Below, piece after piece: positions 37,766-38,963 of a stretch of 38,963 bases of DNA. Every line of letters starts with the position of its first letter. Within the stretch, counting starts at the first letter, position 1. The translations under genes and the position numbers were made by a program. The notes beneath the pieces were generated by a model that was not told the DNA's origin, made no database searches, and saw only the letters and a list, made by a program, of their open reading frames with translations. The stretch covers positions 1 through 38,963 of the forward strand of contig JAISEQ010000020.1 of NCBI GenBank assembly GCA_031264045.1, written 5' to 3'. This stretch comes from Deltaproteobacteria bacterium. GTDB taxonomy: Bacteria; Desulfobacterota; Desulfarculia; Adiutricales; Adiutricaceae.

Positions 37766-38333
37766 CTGGCCCCTGACAAAAAGTCGCAGATGCGGCAAGG
37801 ACGGTCCGGGCAGGACGGAAAACGGACGACTGAGACAGATTGACAGCAGGAGACGGAGAGATTGACAGATGCAGATGGAGAAGGAGACGGAGGCGGAGAT
37901 GGAGAAGGAGGGACAGAGGCAAAATTATCGCCATTTCGCGAAAAGCAAAAAAAGCATCCCGCTGCCCCGCGAAAAAGGGCGACAAAAGCATGGAGGCCTG
38001 CGAAAGCCGGCCTCATATTCAGGCCCTGACAAATTCAGGAGCTTTCAAATTCGGGACCCGCCGAATTCCGGACCCGACAGAAGCGGAAAAGGGGGTGCAG
38101 ACCGGAAGCCGGAGTCCGAAAGCCATCACGAAACGGAGTAAGGTCGGCGAAGAACGGGAAGAAAGACACGCGCGGGCCGAAAAGTCCCGAAGAGGACGGC
38201 CCCTGACCATCCAAACCCCGATAATCCCTCGAGTGGCCCGTCGCCTCACCCCTCCGTCCCGGGAGTGCCGTTCCCCCGCGCCCCGCTCCGGCCCCCGGCT
38301 CCGTGGGTGTAAAAGAAAATTTTCCCCGATTCC

Positions 38334-38362
38334 TTGACAACCCGCAGGATTTGCCTTAGTTT
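38334..38362 (+). promoter_or_regulatory. Sigma70-like promoter for the pirin gene
   Basis: TTGACA-N17-TAGTTT. Confidence 0.5.
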
Positions 38363-38586
38363 TTATCCGGGCGGTGTAGCCAGGCCAATCTGGGCCGCCC
38401 TGCCTGTTCCGGATTGCGCCCGGCAGGCCCCGGCCGCCCACCGGCGGCCCGCACTCATGAACATAGGCGTCCCGGCGGCAGCTTTTTCCGGAGCGCCTCC
38501 CTTCCGGCCCGGGCCAGCGCCCCGCGCCGGTGGTCACCCTTGCGCCCTGGGCCCCCAGAGCCCTCCGCCGCGTGAAGGAGAACCGC

Positions 38587-38963
38587 ATGACCCTCCGCCA
38601 AGTCAGGAAAGCCGTCAAGGGCCACGCCGCCGTGGACGGCGCGGGCGTCCACCTCGTCCGGGTCCTGGGCATCAGGACCGTCTACGACTACGACCCCTTT
38701 CTCATGCTCGACAGCTTCGACTCCGAGGACTCCCGTTTGTGGATAAAGGGCTTCCCCACCCACCCCCACCGCGGGATCGAGACCATCACCTACCTCATCC
38801 AGGGCGAGATAGCCCACCGCGACAGCCTCGGCAACAAGGGCACCATCCGCTGCGGGGAGAGCCAGTGGATGACCGCTGGCTCCGGCATCATGCATGCCGA
38901 GATGCCCCTGGACGGCCCCAGGATGCTCGGCGTCCAGATCTGGCTGAACCTCCCCAAGGCCGA
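38587..38963 (+). CDS. Pirin family protein (N-terminal part, truncated by the window edge)
   Basis: AGGAG SD then ATG; MTLRQVRKAVKGHAAVDGAGVHLVRVLGIRTVYDYDPFLMLDSFDSEDSRLWIKGFPTHPHRGIETITYLIQGEIAHRDSLGNKGTIRCGESQWMTAGSGIMHAEMP has the canonical pirin HPHRG...E/H motifs. Missing from the ORF track because it is open at the edge. Confidence 0.95.
   Translation, partial: MTLRQVRKAVKGHAAVDGAGVHLVRVLGIRTVYDYDPFLMLDSFDSEDSRLWIKGFPTHPHRGIETITYLIQGEIAHRDSLGNKGTIRCGESQWMTAGSGIMHAEMPLDGPRMLGVQIWLNLPKA

Overview
GC-rich bacterial window, probably a Desulfobacterota-like lineage (inference from gene content only). Coding density is low. AT-rich islands at about 1.3-1.5, 19.2-21.3, 26.3-26.6 and 29.1-30.2 kb hold decayed genes. 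Main supported content: (1) a mosaic transposase remnant at the left edge (IS4/IS1634-type DDE fused to an IS630-type HTH fragment); (2) a protein made of eleven 27-aa ankyrin-like repeats; (3) a TAXI-type TRAP transporter (solute-binding protein plus fused permease); (4) two tandem, very large, predicted exported TPR-CHAT paralogs, one with an intact His/Cys dyad and one with the predicted catalytic His changed to Arg; (5) an AAA-ATPase/PD-(D/E)XK-type pseudogene; (6) an exported protein with a PPC-like C-terminal domain; (7) a 51-bp tandem-repeat array; (8) a TPR-only protein; (9) a zinc-acquisition-type operon (DUF2796/ZrgA-like, ABC ATPase, FtsX-like permease, DUF3299, Zur-like regulator); (10) an MBL-fold hydrolase; (11) the start of a pirin gene. 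Most notable for follow-up are the active/inactive exported TPR-CHAT pair, and two minus-strand promoters of identical architecture (TTGACA-N17-TATTAT/TAATAT with an AT-rich palindrome over the -10). One promoter precedes the zinc operon. The other precedes a ~370-nt structured, terminator-ended segment with no convincing CDS, a candidate Zur-regulated RNA. All calls come from reading the sequence; no searches were run.
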